A stretch of DNA of 53,905 nt, from positions 1 through 53,905 of IMG/VR virus record IMGVR_UViG_3300042731_005590; one strand, given 5' to 3'. Shown here piece after piece: positions 1 to 6,928 of this stretch. Source of the DNA: a virus. Position 1 is the stretch's first letter. The number at the start of each line of letters is the position of its first letter. The position numbers were made by a program, and so were the translations under genes. Below the pieces are notes generated by a model, which saw nothing but the letters and a program-made list of their open reading frames with translations, searched no databases and was not told the origin of the DNA.

Positions 1-69
1 CGAACTTTTTCTTATCTCCAACGATGTCGGACTTTACCTTGTATACCTCTGTCTTGGTGGGGTACTGCC
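1..69. repeat. 69-bp terminal direct repeat, left copy
   Basis: These 69 bases are identical to 53837-53905. A repeat this short, lying inside a coding gene, is what an assembler leaves when it closes a circular or circularly permuted molecule. The sulfotransferase reading frame continues unbroken when the two ends are merged. Confidence 0.97.
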
Positions 70-145
70 TGTCCATGATCCAACGCGCCGTGGTACCGGC
101 ACACTTCGGGATATGGATAAACATGATCACGTGGTTGTATAGCAT
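1..145 (-). CDS. Sulfotransferase, N-terminal part (gene crosses the contig join)
   Basis: This is the 5' part of the gene that continues at 53905-53232; the joined protein is 249 aa. The ATG at 145 follows AGGAGAGCGAG, the start context common in this phage. Residues 9-19 read FIHIPKCAGTT, the 5'-phosphosulfate (PAPS) binding loop of the Sulfotransfer_2-like family. The gene lies 142 bp downstream of the major capsid gene, behind a stem-loop, and heads a coupled cassette of sugar-modifying genes. From the family it should transfer sulfate from PAPS to a sugar or protein hydroxyl; the acceptor is not readable from sequence. Confidence 0.88.
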   Translation of the reverse strand, partial: MLYNHVIMFIHIPKCAGTTARWIMDRQYPTKTEVYKVKSDIVGDKKKF

Positions 146-173
146 CTCGCTCTCCTAAAAGGTGGCAAGGGGT

Positions 174-267
174 CCACCAGTGGTGTTCTGGTGGTGAAGG
201 GCAGGAGAGCGTCTAACCCACCCCCTCGCCTTGAAAATAGGGGTGTCTGTACTGACCACCCCTATTT
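174..267 (-). terminator. Stem-loops behind the major capsid gene
   Basis: A perfect 11-bp inverted repeat (235-245 with 257-267, 11-nt loop) starts 21 bp beyond the capsid stop codon. On the minus strand its 3' arm ends in TATTTTC, a weak U-tract. A second, 7-bp hairpin (174-180 with 188-194) lies closer to the sulfotransferase start. Together they could be a leaky terminator that makes capsid messages outnumber those of the downstream cassette. Confidence 0.55.
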
Positions 268-287
268 CGCTCTCACGGGAACTGGGT

Positions 288-1766
288 TTACCAGTTCGAT
301 CCAACGTGCGTAGGCCAACAATCACCGTACAGATAATGCTCCGGCGTGGTTGTGGCACCACCGTCAACCTCATAGATACCACCACTGCCCGTGACATCCG
401 GGTACTGGTCGGGGCCAATCGCGTTGATGCAACAAACGTTCGTGATCCTCCCAGACAACTGAGGCATCAGCATACGAACGCGTGTCTTGGCAAGAACACG
501 CAGGTCCGCACAATACCCACCGGAAACGGTTCCGGCGATGGCGTAACGCCCACCGTCGGTCGACTTAACCCACGAGTTACCGGACAACTGCTTGAACACA
601 GTGTCGGCACGCGCCCCCGTTCGGTCAAAGTCCTGGTACTCGCCCCATACGATAGTACCCCCGTTTGGTGCACCGGGGAGAATGCGAGTGATGACGTATA
701 CCGTAGAACACCTGGCCGTGTCGTTCCCAACCGGTCGGTTGACAACGGTGATACCGTTGTCGAGAGTGACAGGATAGTCCTTGCCATCGACCGGCAAGAC
801 CCTTTGCTTGTATATCTTTTCAAGCCGCTTGGTTGCACTGTCGGCCAGTCCCACCATTGGGTTGTTCGTTCCAGACCAGTCGGCACATTGCAACCCATAC
901 GCACAAGCTACACTCTCGGCCACACAATCCCAAATCTGCGGACTCATCACGATGTCGATAATGGCAGTCTCGGGATCGAAACCGGCACCCTCGATCCTGG
1001 CACGAATCGCACGGACGATACCACGGATTTCGGATAGGATGGACGTGGTACCTGCAGCGCCCACGACTTGATTGTTGTGGTTCACAACGATAGAATCCAA
1101 GGCGTTACAGTCGATACCGGTCAATACGTCCTCTTTTCCGGTATTGATGAGCAGGTCGAAGCCGGTCGGATGCAGACGCGCACCGGCGTTTGCGGCAGGG
1201 TTTCCAGACCAAATATCCACACCGAGCACACGCCGCAAGTTGTACCCCACAGCGCCGATTTGCAAGGTGAGAGTGTTCTCGATCTGTTGTCCCTGGCGAA
1301 TAAGGACGTTCCCCATCGGGTCGGTGATGTTACCGTACATCACCATAGACGGGACGTTCTCATTTTCACGCAACCCGATCTCGTCATACTGCATCTCGTC
1401 TGTCATCTGGCAGACACGACCAAAACACGTGCTTTGGGCACAGCGGCGAATGACCGGCTTTCCACAGTCGCCACACGCAGTCGCCTGGTCGTCTCCTGTC
1501 GACCCGATGTAGGTGATAGATTCGACGATGGGGTGCAGGTCCATGGTACCCACCCAACGCAGCTTGGACATGTACCCGTAAGGACCAACCATGGCGTTGA
1601 TGAGGGCCGGATTGTGGGTACAGGTTCCGAACAGACCGCCACCTTGATAGATGTAGTCTGCGTTCGGCGTTCCCGTGGCTTTCAACACGGCACTCCTACC
1701 GCCAACGTCGGGCAGATAAGGAGCGATAGCCTTTGCGAGTCCTTGTAAAACAAATTCGTTTTCCAT
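288..1766 (-). CDS. Major capsid protein
   Basis: A 492-aa protein directly after the protease-scaffold gene, the usual place for the HK97-fold major capsid subunit. I chose the ATG at 1766 because TGGAGGAAAC lies just upstream; an in-frame upstream extension to 1868 would run back into the scaffold gene. Composition (many Gly/Ala/Asn, few Lys) and the C-terminal beta-rich region fit a capsid subunit, but I recognise the gene mainly by position and size. Residues 98-119 hold five cysteines (C98, C101, C109, C114, C119), with another at 49, which is unusual and could bind zinc or form crosslinks. An extended -10 promoter lies just upstream. Confidence 0.8.
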   Translation of the reverse strand: MENEFVLQGLAKAIAPYLPDVGGRSAVLKATGTPNADYIYQGGGLFGTCTHNPALINAMVGPYGYMSKLRWVGTMDLHPIVESITYIGSTGDDQATACGDCGKPVIRRCAQSTCFGRVCQMTDEMQYDEIGLRENENVPSMVMYGNITDPMGNVLIRQGQQIENTLTLQIGAVGYNLRRVLGVDIWSGNPAANAGARLHPTGFDLLINTGKEDVLTGIDCNALDSIVVNHNNQVVGAAGTTSILSEIRGIVRAIRARIEGAGFDPETAIIDIVMSPQIWDCVAESVACAYGLQCADWSGTNNPMVGLADSATKRLEKIYKQRVLPVDGKDYPVTLDNGITVVNRPVGNDTARCSTVYVITRILPGAPNGGTIVWGEYQDFDRTGARADTVFKQLSGNSWVKSTDGGRYAIAGTVSGGYCADLRVLAKTRVRMLMPQLSGRITNVCCINAIGPDQYPDVTGSGGIYEVDGGATTTPEHYLYGDCWPTHVGSNW

Positions 1767-1784
1767 TGTAGTTTCCTCCAAAAG

Positions 1785-1793
1785 ATTATACCA
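1785..1793 (-). promoter_or_regulatory. Extended -10 promoter for the major capsid gene
   Basis: On the minus strand the sequence reads TGGTATAAT, a consensus -10 with the extended TGn element, about 20 nt before the capsid start. No good -35 is visible at 16-18 bp, as is common for extended -10 promoters. A 6-bp inverted repeat CCAAGG/CCTTGG (1791-1796 with 1803-1808) overlaps it and the stop codon of the upstream gene. The element would allow extra capsid transcription within the late operon. Confidence 0.5.
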
Positions 1794-1797
1794 AGGT

Positions 1798-3177
1798 TTA
1801 TTCCTTGGATTCAGGAGGATTACCGAACAGGCCACCGAATTCCTTGTCAGCTTGCGGAGTCGATGCACTCTTCCCGGTAATCCCAGGATTCGACTCGCCC
1901 TTTACCACGGTACTGTCACCATGCTGGACTGAGTATTCAGACATGTTCTTTGTGAGAAGTTCTTCCATCCAATTCGCGTCGTTACTGTCGATGGCGGCTT
2001 TGAGTTTGTCCGTCTCGTCTGCAGCCAATGATTTGATCTTTGTTTCGATAGCAGACAAACGGTCCGGCAAGTCTCCAATGTTCAGAGCAGAAAGGTTGTC
2101 TTCGACCGCCTTAGAGATCGCGACGGGGAGTGCCTTGATTAGACCTTCGATCGCGGACCGGACGACGGCTTCTGCCTTCTCGGTTACTTCATCCTTGTCC
2201 TCGTCTTCACCGCCTTCGTCACCCTTCGGTTCTTCTTTCTTGGGTTCCTCGCCAGGTTTCTTCCCTTCGGGTTTCTTCCCCTCGGGTTTCTTCCCCTCGG
2301 GTTCATCCCCTTCAGGTTCACCAGCGTCAGTCGTTTCAGCCTTGAGTAACGTGCTCGCGGCGTCCGACTTTACCTTCGATTTTTCCAGTTCATCCACGAT
2401 GTCCTCAGCTTCATCGCCAAGCACATTGATGGCATCTTGTTTTTGTGTAGGCATGTCAACCTCCGTTGAAAGCAATAGAATTTCAGTATCAGTGTCCACA
2501 GGGCATGAAGTTTGTGCTAGATGATCTATGTATGCCCTTTTACGTCCACCTTTTAAAACGCGCCGTCCATCGTCCAATGGCTCGACCAGACCCATATCGG
2601 GCACTGTTCCGATGGACATGCGCCGTTTCTCGACATCACGCTCGGCCATGGCCGATTTTGCGGCAAGCTGGCCGAGTTTGGTATCATCAAAGTACCCCTC
2701 TGCCATAAGGGCACTTCCATCAACCCATAGTTTTGTCGGGTACCCTGTACGCGCTTTGTTGCGCACATCGACAAAGTAAGAATAATGGGCGATGTCCGTG
2801 ATGGGAAGGGGGAGGGTGATAGATTCCCCGTCGCCCACGTCGCGTTCGATCGGGAACGACATGCACTTTGAGATTGCTTCTTGGGTGTAAGCAAAGTTGT
2901 CCACCAAATCGTCAAAGTAAGACACGTCAAATCTCTCACCTTCCTGGTCAAATTCACCAGAATTGACACGGGCACGCCATTTGACACGACCGTCACGCTG
3001 GCGCTTGGCCTTTGTGATGACGCCGTTTAATACAACAGATTTGCCTGGTTTTCCGACAATAGTAGAGTGACAAATTGCTATAGCGCGCTCCTTGTCCACG
3101 TCCTGTTTAGCCATGACGTTCTTCACACACCTATCCATGGCCTCCCACTTCTCCTTTGGTACGTTAGAATAAGGCAT
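1798..3177 (-). CDS. Capsid maturation protease fused to a scaffold domain
   Basis: 459 aa; start supported by GGGAGA upstream. The N-terminus (about 1-45) is a small helical module with conserved Cys and His seen in phage head proteins. Residues about 55-250 resemble the prohead protease family and end in a HLAQTSCPVDTDT segment. Residues about 290-335 are a low-complexity linker with PEGKK repeats, also visible as 15-bp DNA repeats near 2265-2305. The remainder is helical and charged, as in scaffolds. Position between the gp10-like and capsid genes fits a self-cleaving protease-scaffold that shapes the procapsid and is then degraded. Catalytic residues could not be assigned with certainty. 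Confidence 0.75.
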   Translation of the reverse strand: MPYSNVPKEKWEAMDRCVKNVMAKQDVDKERAIAICHSTIVGKPGKSVVLNGVITKAKRQRDGRVKWRARVNSGEFDQEGERFDVSYFDDLVDNFAYTQEAISKCMSFPIERDVGDGESITLPLPITDIAHYSYFVDVRNKARTGYPTKLWVDGSALMAEGYFDDTKLGQLAAKSAMAERDVEKRRMSIGTVPDMGLVEPLDDGRRVLKGGRKRAYIDHLAQTSCPVDTDTEILLLSTEVDMPTQKQDAINVLGDEAEDIVDELEKSKVKSDAASTLLKAETTDAGEPEGDEPEGKKPEGKKPEGKKPGEEPKKEEPKGDEGGEDEDKDEVTEKAEAVVRSAIEGLIKALPVAISKAVEDNLSALNIGDLPDRLSAIETKIKSLAADETDKLKAAIDSNDANWMEELLTKNMSEYSVQHGDSTVVKGESNPGITGKSASTPQADKEFGGLFGNPPESKE

Positions 3178-3192
3178 TGGTTTCTCCCACTA

Positions 3193-3753
3193 CTAGCTTT
3201 TCCTGCTCTCTATGTTCCGCTTCGCAGCACGGATACCGCGCTTGAAGAACTTTTCAATATCGGAGCGAAACTCTTTGATATGATCTGGATTCTCCGCAAT
3301 CTGTTTCTCGATATGCCTTGGCCTGATACCAGGGTTCTTCACCCTCTTCGGTGAAACCCACCCCTTTGGATGCTTTAGCCTAGCCTGTTCCTGAAACCCG
3401 TAGGGGACCGTGAGCATTCTATGAGTACCTTTACCGTCCCACCTGAACCTGAGAAAATTACCGCGCTTTGCCTCTATGTCGTGTGGTGGTGTCCCGTTAG
3501 ATACCCATTTCCATATCTCTGCATCAGGTCCGGTAGGCCATGCATATATCGTGATACCGTCTTTGTTAATCACCTTCCTGGTGGATATTTGGATGTCCTT
3601 GCTCCAATGGTGTTCATCCATCCACTCGACAAACCAATTTGCGATCTTTGGTTTTGTCTCGCTGTCCAGTCCATCATGGACAGACCGGATGATTAAGTCA
3701 AAATCCTCGCGTTGTGCGCGGGATCGAATAGGGCGAAAGAACGCTTTTGGCAT
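3193..3753 (-). CDS. HK97 gp10-like head-tail or tail completion protein
   Basis: 186 aa, rich in Trp, Arg and Lys. The middle holds NGTPPHDI, then GNFLRF, then GIRPRH, the pattern of the HK97 gp10-like/tail completion family, in which a small protein caps the tail tube or joins it to the connector. Its place between the MuF-like and scaffold genes is slightly early for this family but occurs in Mu-like layouts. Function is inferred from the motif pattern. Confidence 0.6.
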   Translation of the reverse strand: MPKAFFRPIRSRAQREDFDLIIRSVHDGLDSETKPKIANWFVEWMDEHHWSKDIQISTRKVINKDGITIYAWPTGPDAEIWKWVSNGTPPHDIEAKRGNFLRFRWDGKGTHRMLTVPYGFQEQARLKHPKGWVSPKRVKNPGIRPRHIEKQIAENPDHIKEFRSDIEKFFKRGIRAAKRNIESRKS

Positions 3754-3759
3754 CTCGTT

Positions 3760-4035
3760 TTAATAAAAGTAATCAGGATGGAAATAATACCCTGGATAAC
3801 ACCACGGATAACCGGGACCAAACACTTCATACAACCCATCATACAACCCATCACTGTATATATCGTCGTACAAATGTATCTCGCCGTATTCGTCATCGAC
3901 TACCAGTCCCATTTCTCCACATGGTACCCAGTTTAGCCACGTGTGCCTCATACCGCAATAAGCGCATTTCAAATCATCCGGCAATGGTGCCCCACACCCA
4001 AAGCATACCATGGCGACTACTTTTCCGCTCTCCAT
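3760..4035 (-). CDS. Small zinc-ribbon protein with tyrosine-rich tail
   Basis: 91 aa when started at the ATG at 4035, which has GGAGAG five bases upstream. Residues about 10-30 hold two CxxC pairs (CFGC and CAYC), a zinc ribbon. The C-terminal third is rich in Tyr, Gly, Asp and Pro and is partly encoded by a short DNA repeat (about 3825-3850). It overlaps the end of the MuF-like gene by 19 bp, so the two are probably translationally coupled. Function unknown; its place in the head module suggests a virion or assembly role. Confidence 0.6.
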   Translation of the reverse strand: MESGKVVAMVCFGCGAPLPDDLKCAYCGMRHTWLNWVPCGEMGLVVDDEYGEIHLYDDIYSDGLYDGLYEVFGPGYPWCYPGYYFHPDYFY

Positions 4036-4694
4036 TTTTGCTCTCCATTTTTGCTCTCCACTACGTACGGGTTCCACAAAGCGCCACGTTCCAAACATCC
4101 CGTCGGCCTACCGTACCGGTCCTTGCCGGGACTCGTACAATGCTCTGCCTCAAAATCGAGCACCCACCTGTAAGACTTGACACCGATCTTTTCCCAATGG
4201 CACCTGCAGTTCGTCAAGCATATTGTCGTCCCGTCGCCGGGATGGGCGGGTAACTCATCCCAATCTCTTGCCCTGGCATACGCCTTCGAGAATGCTTGAC
4301 GGGCAGAGCTGAAATAGAGCTGTGCCCGGTAAGCAATTTGGGCCTCGGTCAAATTGCCACTCTTTATATCGTTGGCGAATGCACCAAGGTACTGATACTG
4401 CGCACGCAACATGCCGCCTATCGAACCCCAGTCCGCCTGTGTCATGTTATCCACGCCACCCTTACCGAGCAAGTATTGTTGTATATACAACGATTTTATC
4501 TCCTCGCGCATCAAGAGTTCCCAGTCCTGAAGCTTGAGTTGATCGGTGGCAAGAAGATGGGCAAGCTGCTTTGCTATTGGTAAGGTTCTATCGAGATTTT
4601 CACCCGATATTTTAACAATGTCCTTGGCCTTGATGAACCGTCCCGTTGTCGTGTCGTGATAGTTGTGTGATCCTGTGTTGTATATCCAAGGCAT
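4017..4694 (-). CDS. MuF-like minor head protein (head morphogenesis)
   Basis: 225 aa, directly downstream of the portal. The C-terminal half contains LPAHPGDGTT followed by CLTNCRCHWE, the His/Cys signature of the Mu gpF/SPP1 gp7 family, which travels with the portal into the procapsid and may contact DNA. The N-terminal half is helical. Overlap with the small zinc-ribbon gene and tight spacing to the portal support an operon. The ribosome site before 4694 is weak, so coupling to the portal gene is likely. Confidence 0.8.
   Translation of the reverse strand: MPWIYNTGSHNYHDTTTGRFIKAKDIVKISGENLDRTLPIAKQLAHLLATDQLKLQDWELLMREEIKSLYIQQYLLGKGGVDNMTQADWGSIGGMLRAQYQYLGAFANDIKSGNLTEAQIAYRAQLYFSSARQAFSKAYARARDWDELPAHPGDGTTICLTNCRCHWEKIGVKSYRWVLDFEAEHCTSPGKDRYGRPTGCLERGALWNPYVVESKNGEQKWRAEK
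4027..4060 (-). repeat. Tandem 13-bp repeat made of ribosome-binding-site/start units
   Basis: On the minus strand TGGAGAGCAAAAA is repeated at 13-bp spacing (two full copies and a third partial). Each unit carries an SD-like GGAGAG, and an ATG forms at each junction (4048 and 4035). Only the ATG at 4035 opens the zinc-ribbon frame; because 13 is not a multiple of 3, the other is out of frame. Confidence 0.75.
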
Positions 4695-4738
4695 CGTTTT
4701 CTACTTTACATAATACTACAGATGAGTGATTGCGTCAA

Positions 4739-6553
4739 TTAGGAAAGATCGGATGGGATTTGTCCTGGCATGCCCAACATTCCATCATATTCCGGCATCA
4801 GTTTGTTGAATTGCTCCAATGCACGGGCGACATCCACGGGTGAGATTGGTACTGTGTTCATTGGTGAGAGCGGATCGCCCTGGACGATCACTTTTCCATC
4901 CTTCGATATGGATTTTAACGTATGGCCGGTCCACGCAGACTTTCTGATCTCTAGCCTCTGAACGCGCCCATCAGACCATACACGTGTCTTTGGTCCCATA
5001 TCGAGCCGCCAGGACTTTTCTATGATGTCCTTGTCCTTCTCGGGCAGTTCGTCACCGGCCTGTTCTACCGTTCGCCCTTCTCCCTGTGTATCCTCGCCCG
5101 TGTTCGCTTCCGCCGTATCCTGGGCTAGAACGTCCTCTTCGACCACTTCCAGTTCGTCAGCGGTAAATATCCCTTCTTTTATCAGCCATTGTTGGGCTTG
5201 TTTCTGTGTAATGATAGCAGTCGCACCCCCTACCTCCTTGTAGGTTCCAGCCAATATCGAGATCGTCTGAGCTTTTAGCTTTTGGATACGGGCGGCACGT
5301 TCGTCTTCCTCGACATCCTGATAGTCGAACTTGAATTCCAACGTTGGGGGCAGCGTCAGGCCATCGTTTATCCCCCGTTCAATGAGGGCAAGGATCAAGC
5401 CGTGCCCTTTCGCCTTGGCCTTCATGTGCTGGATGTTCGCCTCTGTAGCCGTTCCGAGGGTACCGGCACTGACAGGCCATATCTCACGCGGGTCCGTGTT
5501 GAACGCCAGGGCGAATGAATACATGGCAATTTCTGTGACGGTGCGCTTGTCAAAGTGCTCTGGCATCTCTGAGAAATGAATGAATTCCGCTTGCAAGGGG
5601 ACAGCCGGGTTGAGTCCGAATAGAATCATGATGTCACGCCAGGTAGTGTTTCCCTCGTTTTCCTGGCGTGTGTCGTATTTCTTTTTTATGTCTTGAAATT
5701 GCTTTTGAGACATGTTATTTAGAAGAAGCAAACCGGCTGGCGGAAGGTCGGACAGCTTTTCTTTCTCGTACTTGGCGATTGAAGCCAATATCTGCGACGT
5801 TGTTATCGCCCTGCTCAACCCACACAGGCCAACACCGCGTAGATTCCTGTTTGGGCTTGGTAGGTCGATAATTCGGATCACCTGCGACCTGTGCATTTGC
5901 ACACTGGGTTTCTTCGTCCTTGGGTCAAAAACCTCATCGTACCACCTAACAGGGTATTCTGGATCGGTCCACACTTCGATTGATGCAGAGTCCATGTGCG
6001 CCAACCCAATGACGCCACCCCTACGATCTGCTCTACCTCTCCTTATCCGCTCCCACGTCCACCCCTTGTCTTGTGTGAGAAAATCTATCGCGCCCATGGT
6101 AACGTCCGGCGTCCACCCGGCATTGAACCCACAACGCTGAGACAATATCTTTTGATACACGTTAACCGTGCGCTCCGGTCCTTCGAGAAACCACTTTGAC
6201 GTTGCCACACGAGACGCGATGGTGGATATGGTGCCCAACAAAAGGTCATTGCCCGGTCGTTGCAAGAACTTACGCAACCACGCATCGCGGTACTGTGACC
6301 AGTAAGACGGTTCTGCATTTTCGTTCCCGATACCCACCCTGAGTACGTCTGTCAAGAACCCGGTAGACACGACGCCTTGCCCTTTCTTGTACGATGGAAG
6401 TGTCCGCACGGACTTTTTCTCTTCCGTCGTCTGGGCTTTCAAGGCCAATACCTTGTCTACCTCGCGTTCAATCTCACGCCTCGTGGCCCCCTCAGACATC
6501 CACGGTGGATGTTCCGGTATCCTGGTCAATTTTGTGGTAGGTTTATGCTTCAT
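4739..6553 (-). CDS. Portal protein
   Basis: 604 aa from the ATG at 6553 (GAGAGG upstream); the longer frame would need a TTG start inside the preceding gene. The order large terminase - portal - MuF is canonical. The middle of the protein has portal-like segments such as LPSPNRNLRGVGLCGLSRA and the helical stretch near IASIAKYEKEKLSDL, and later GTATEANIQHMKAKAKGHG, which fit the stem and crown of the dodecameric DNA channel. The C-terminal 120 residues are acidic and variable. It forms the vertex through which DNA enters and to which the connector binds. Confidence 0.88.
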   Translation of the reverse strand: MKHKPTTKLTRIPEHPPWMSEGATRREIEREVDKVLALKAQTTEEKKSVRTLPSYKKGQGVVSTGFLTDVLRVGIGNENAEPSYWSQYRDAWLRKFLQRPGNDLLLGTISTIASRVATSKWFLEGPERTVNVYQKILSQRCGFNAGWTPDVTMGAIDFLTQDKGWTWERIRRGRADRRGGVIGLAHMDSASIEVWTDPEYPVRWYDEVFDPRTKKPSVQMHRSQVIRIIDLPSPNRNLRGVGLCGLSRAITTSQILASIAKYEKEKLSDLPPAGLLLLNNMSQKQFQDIKKKYDTRQENEGNTTWRDIMILFGLNPAVPLQAEFIHFSEMPEHFDKRTVTEIAMYSFALAFNTDPREIWPVSAGTLGTATEANIQHMKAKAKGHGLILALIERGINDGLTLPPTLEFKFDYQDVEEDERAARIQKLKAQTISILAGTYKEVGGATAIITQKQAQQWLIKEGIFTADELEVVEEDVLAQDTAEANTGEDTQGEGRTVEQAGDELPEKDKDIIEKSWRLDMGPKTRVWSDGRVQRLEIRKSAWTGHTLKSISKDGKVIVQGDPLSPMNTVPISPVDVARALEQFNKLMPEYDGMLGMPGQIPSDLS

Positions 6554-6851
6554 GCCGTTTATGCCTCTCGATATACTCAAGTACGGGTTCTGACTCAAAC
6601 CACTCGCCGTTTAAACGGTAATTTGACAATGCTTTGTGTATCATCTTTTCGTCTGATTTCCTACCCCGGAAGGAGTAGATGACGGTTAACGGGTATGCAT
6701 GTGCTGTTTGTAGCGTGCGTAATCGTGATGGTAGATCGTCTGTGATACCTATCTTGACCGGGCCACCTTGCACGCTTCGGATGAAGTAGATTGTTGTGGA
6801 CCTATCTTTTTTGAACCTGGGCCTGATCCCGGTGTAGAATCGACGCTTCAT
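6543..6851 (-). CDS. GIY-YIG-like (T5orf172/MUG113-type) nuclease domain protein
   Basis: 102 aa from the ATG at 6851 (GGGGG six bases upstream; an alternative ATG lies at 6863). The order IYFIRS, then VKIGIT, R...LQTAH and a C-terminal GEWFE matches the MUG113/T5orf172 branch of the GIY-YIG superfamily: IYF in place of GIY, KIG in place of YIG, and the downstream Arg and Glu. It sits alone between large terminase and portal and overlaps the portal start by 11 bp. Such free-standing domains in terminase regions are often homing or mobile nucleases; a packaging-linked nick is another possibility. Confidence 0.72.
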   Translation of the reverse strand: MKRRFYTGIRPRFKKDRSTTIYFIRSVQGGPVKIGITDDLPSRLRTLQTAHAYPLTVIYSFRGRKSDEKMIHKALSNYRLNGEWFESEPVLEYIERHKRHEA

Positions 6852-6928
6852 GTTCGCCCCCATTTTACCATGTTTGCCGAAACAAGTCTACATAAGTAAA
6901 AGCGTAGATGTAAGACAAGTAGTTACAA

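Noticed and set aside
1-69. Terminal repeat as a true packaging end (direct terminal repeat)
   Set aside because: It is too short, lies inside a coding gene and is best explained as assembly overlap of a circular map.
231-1748. Long plus-strand frames opposite the major capsid gene (231-1037, 1068-1748)
   Set aside because: They are antisense to a well supported capsid gene, have no ribosome site of their own and show Arg/Val-rich shadow composition.
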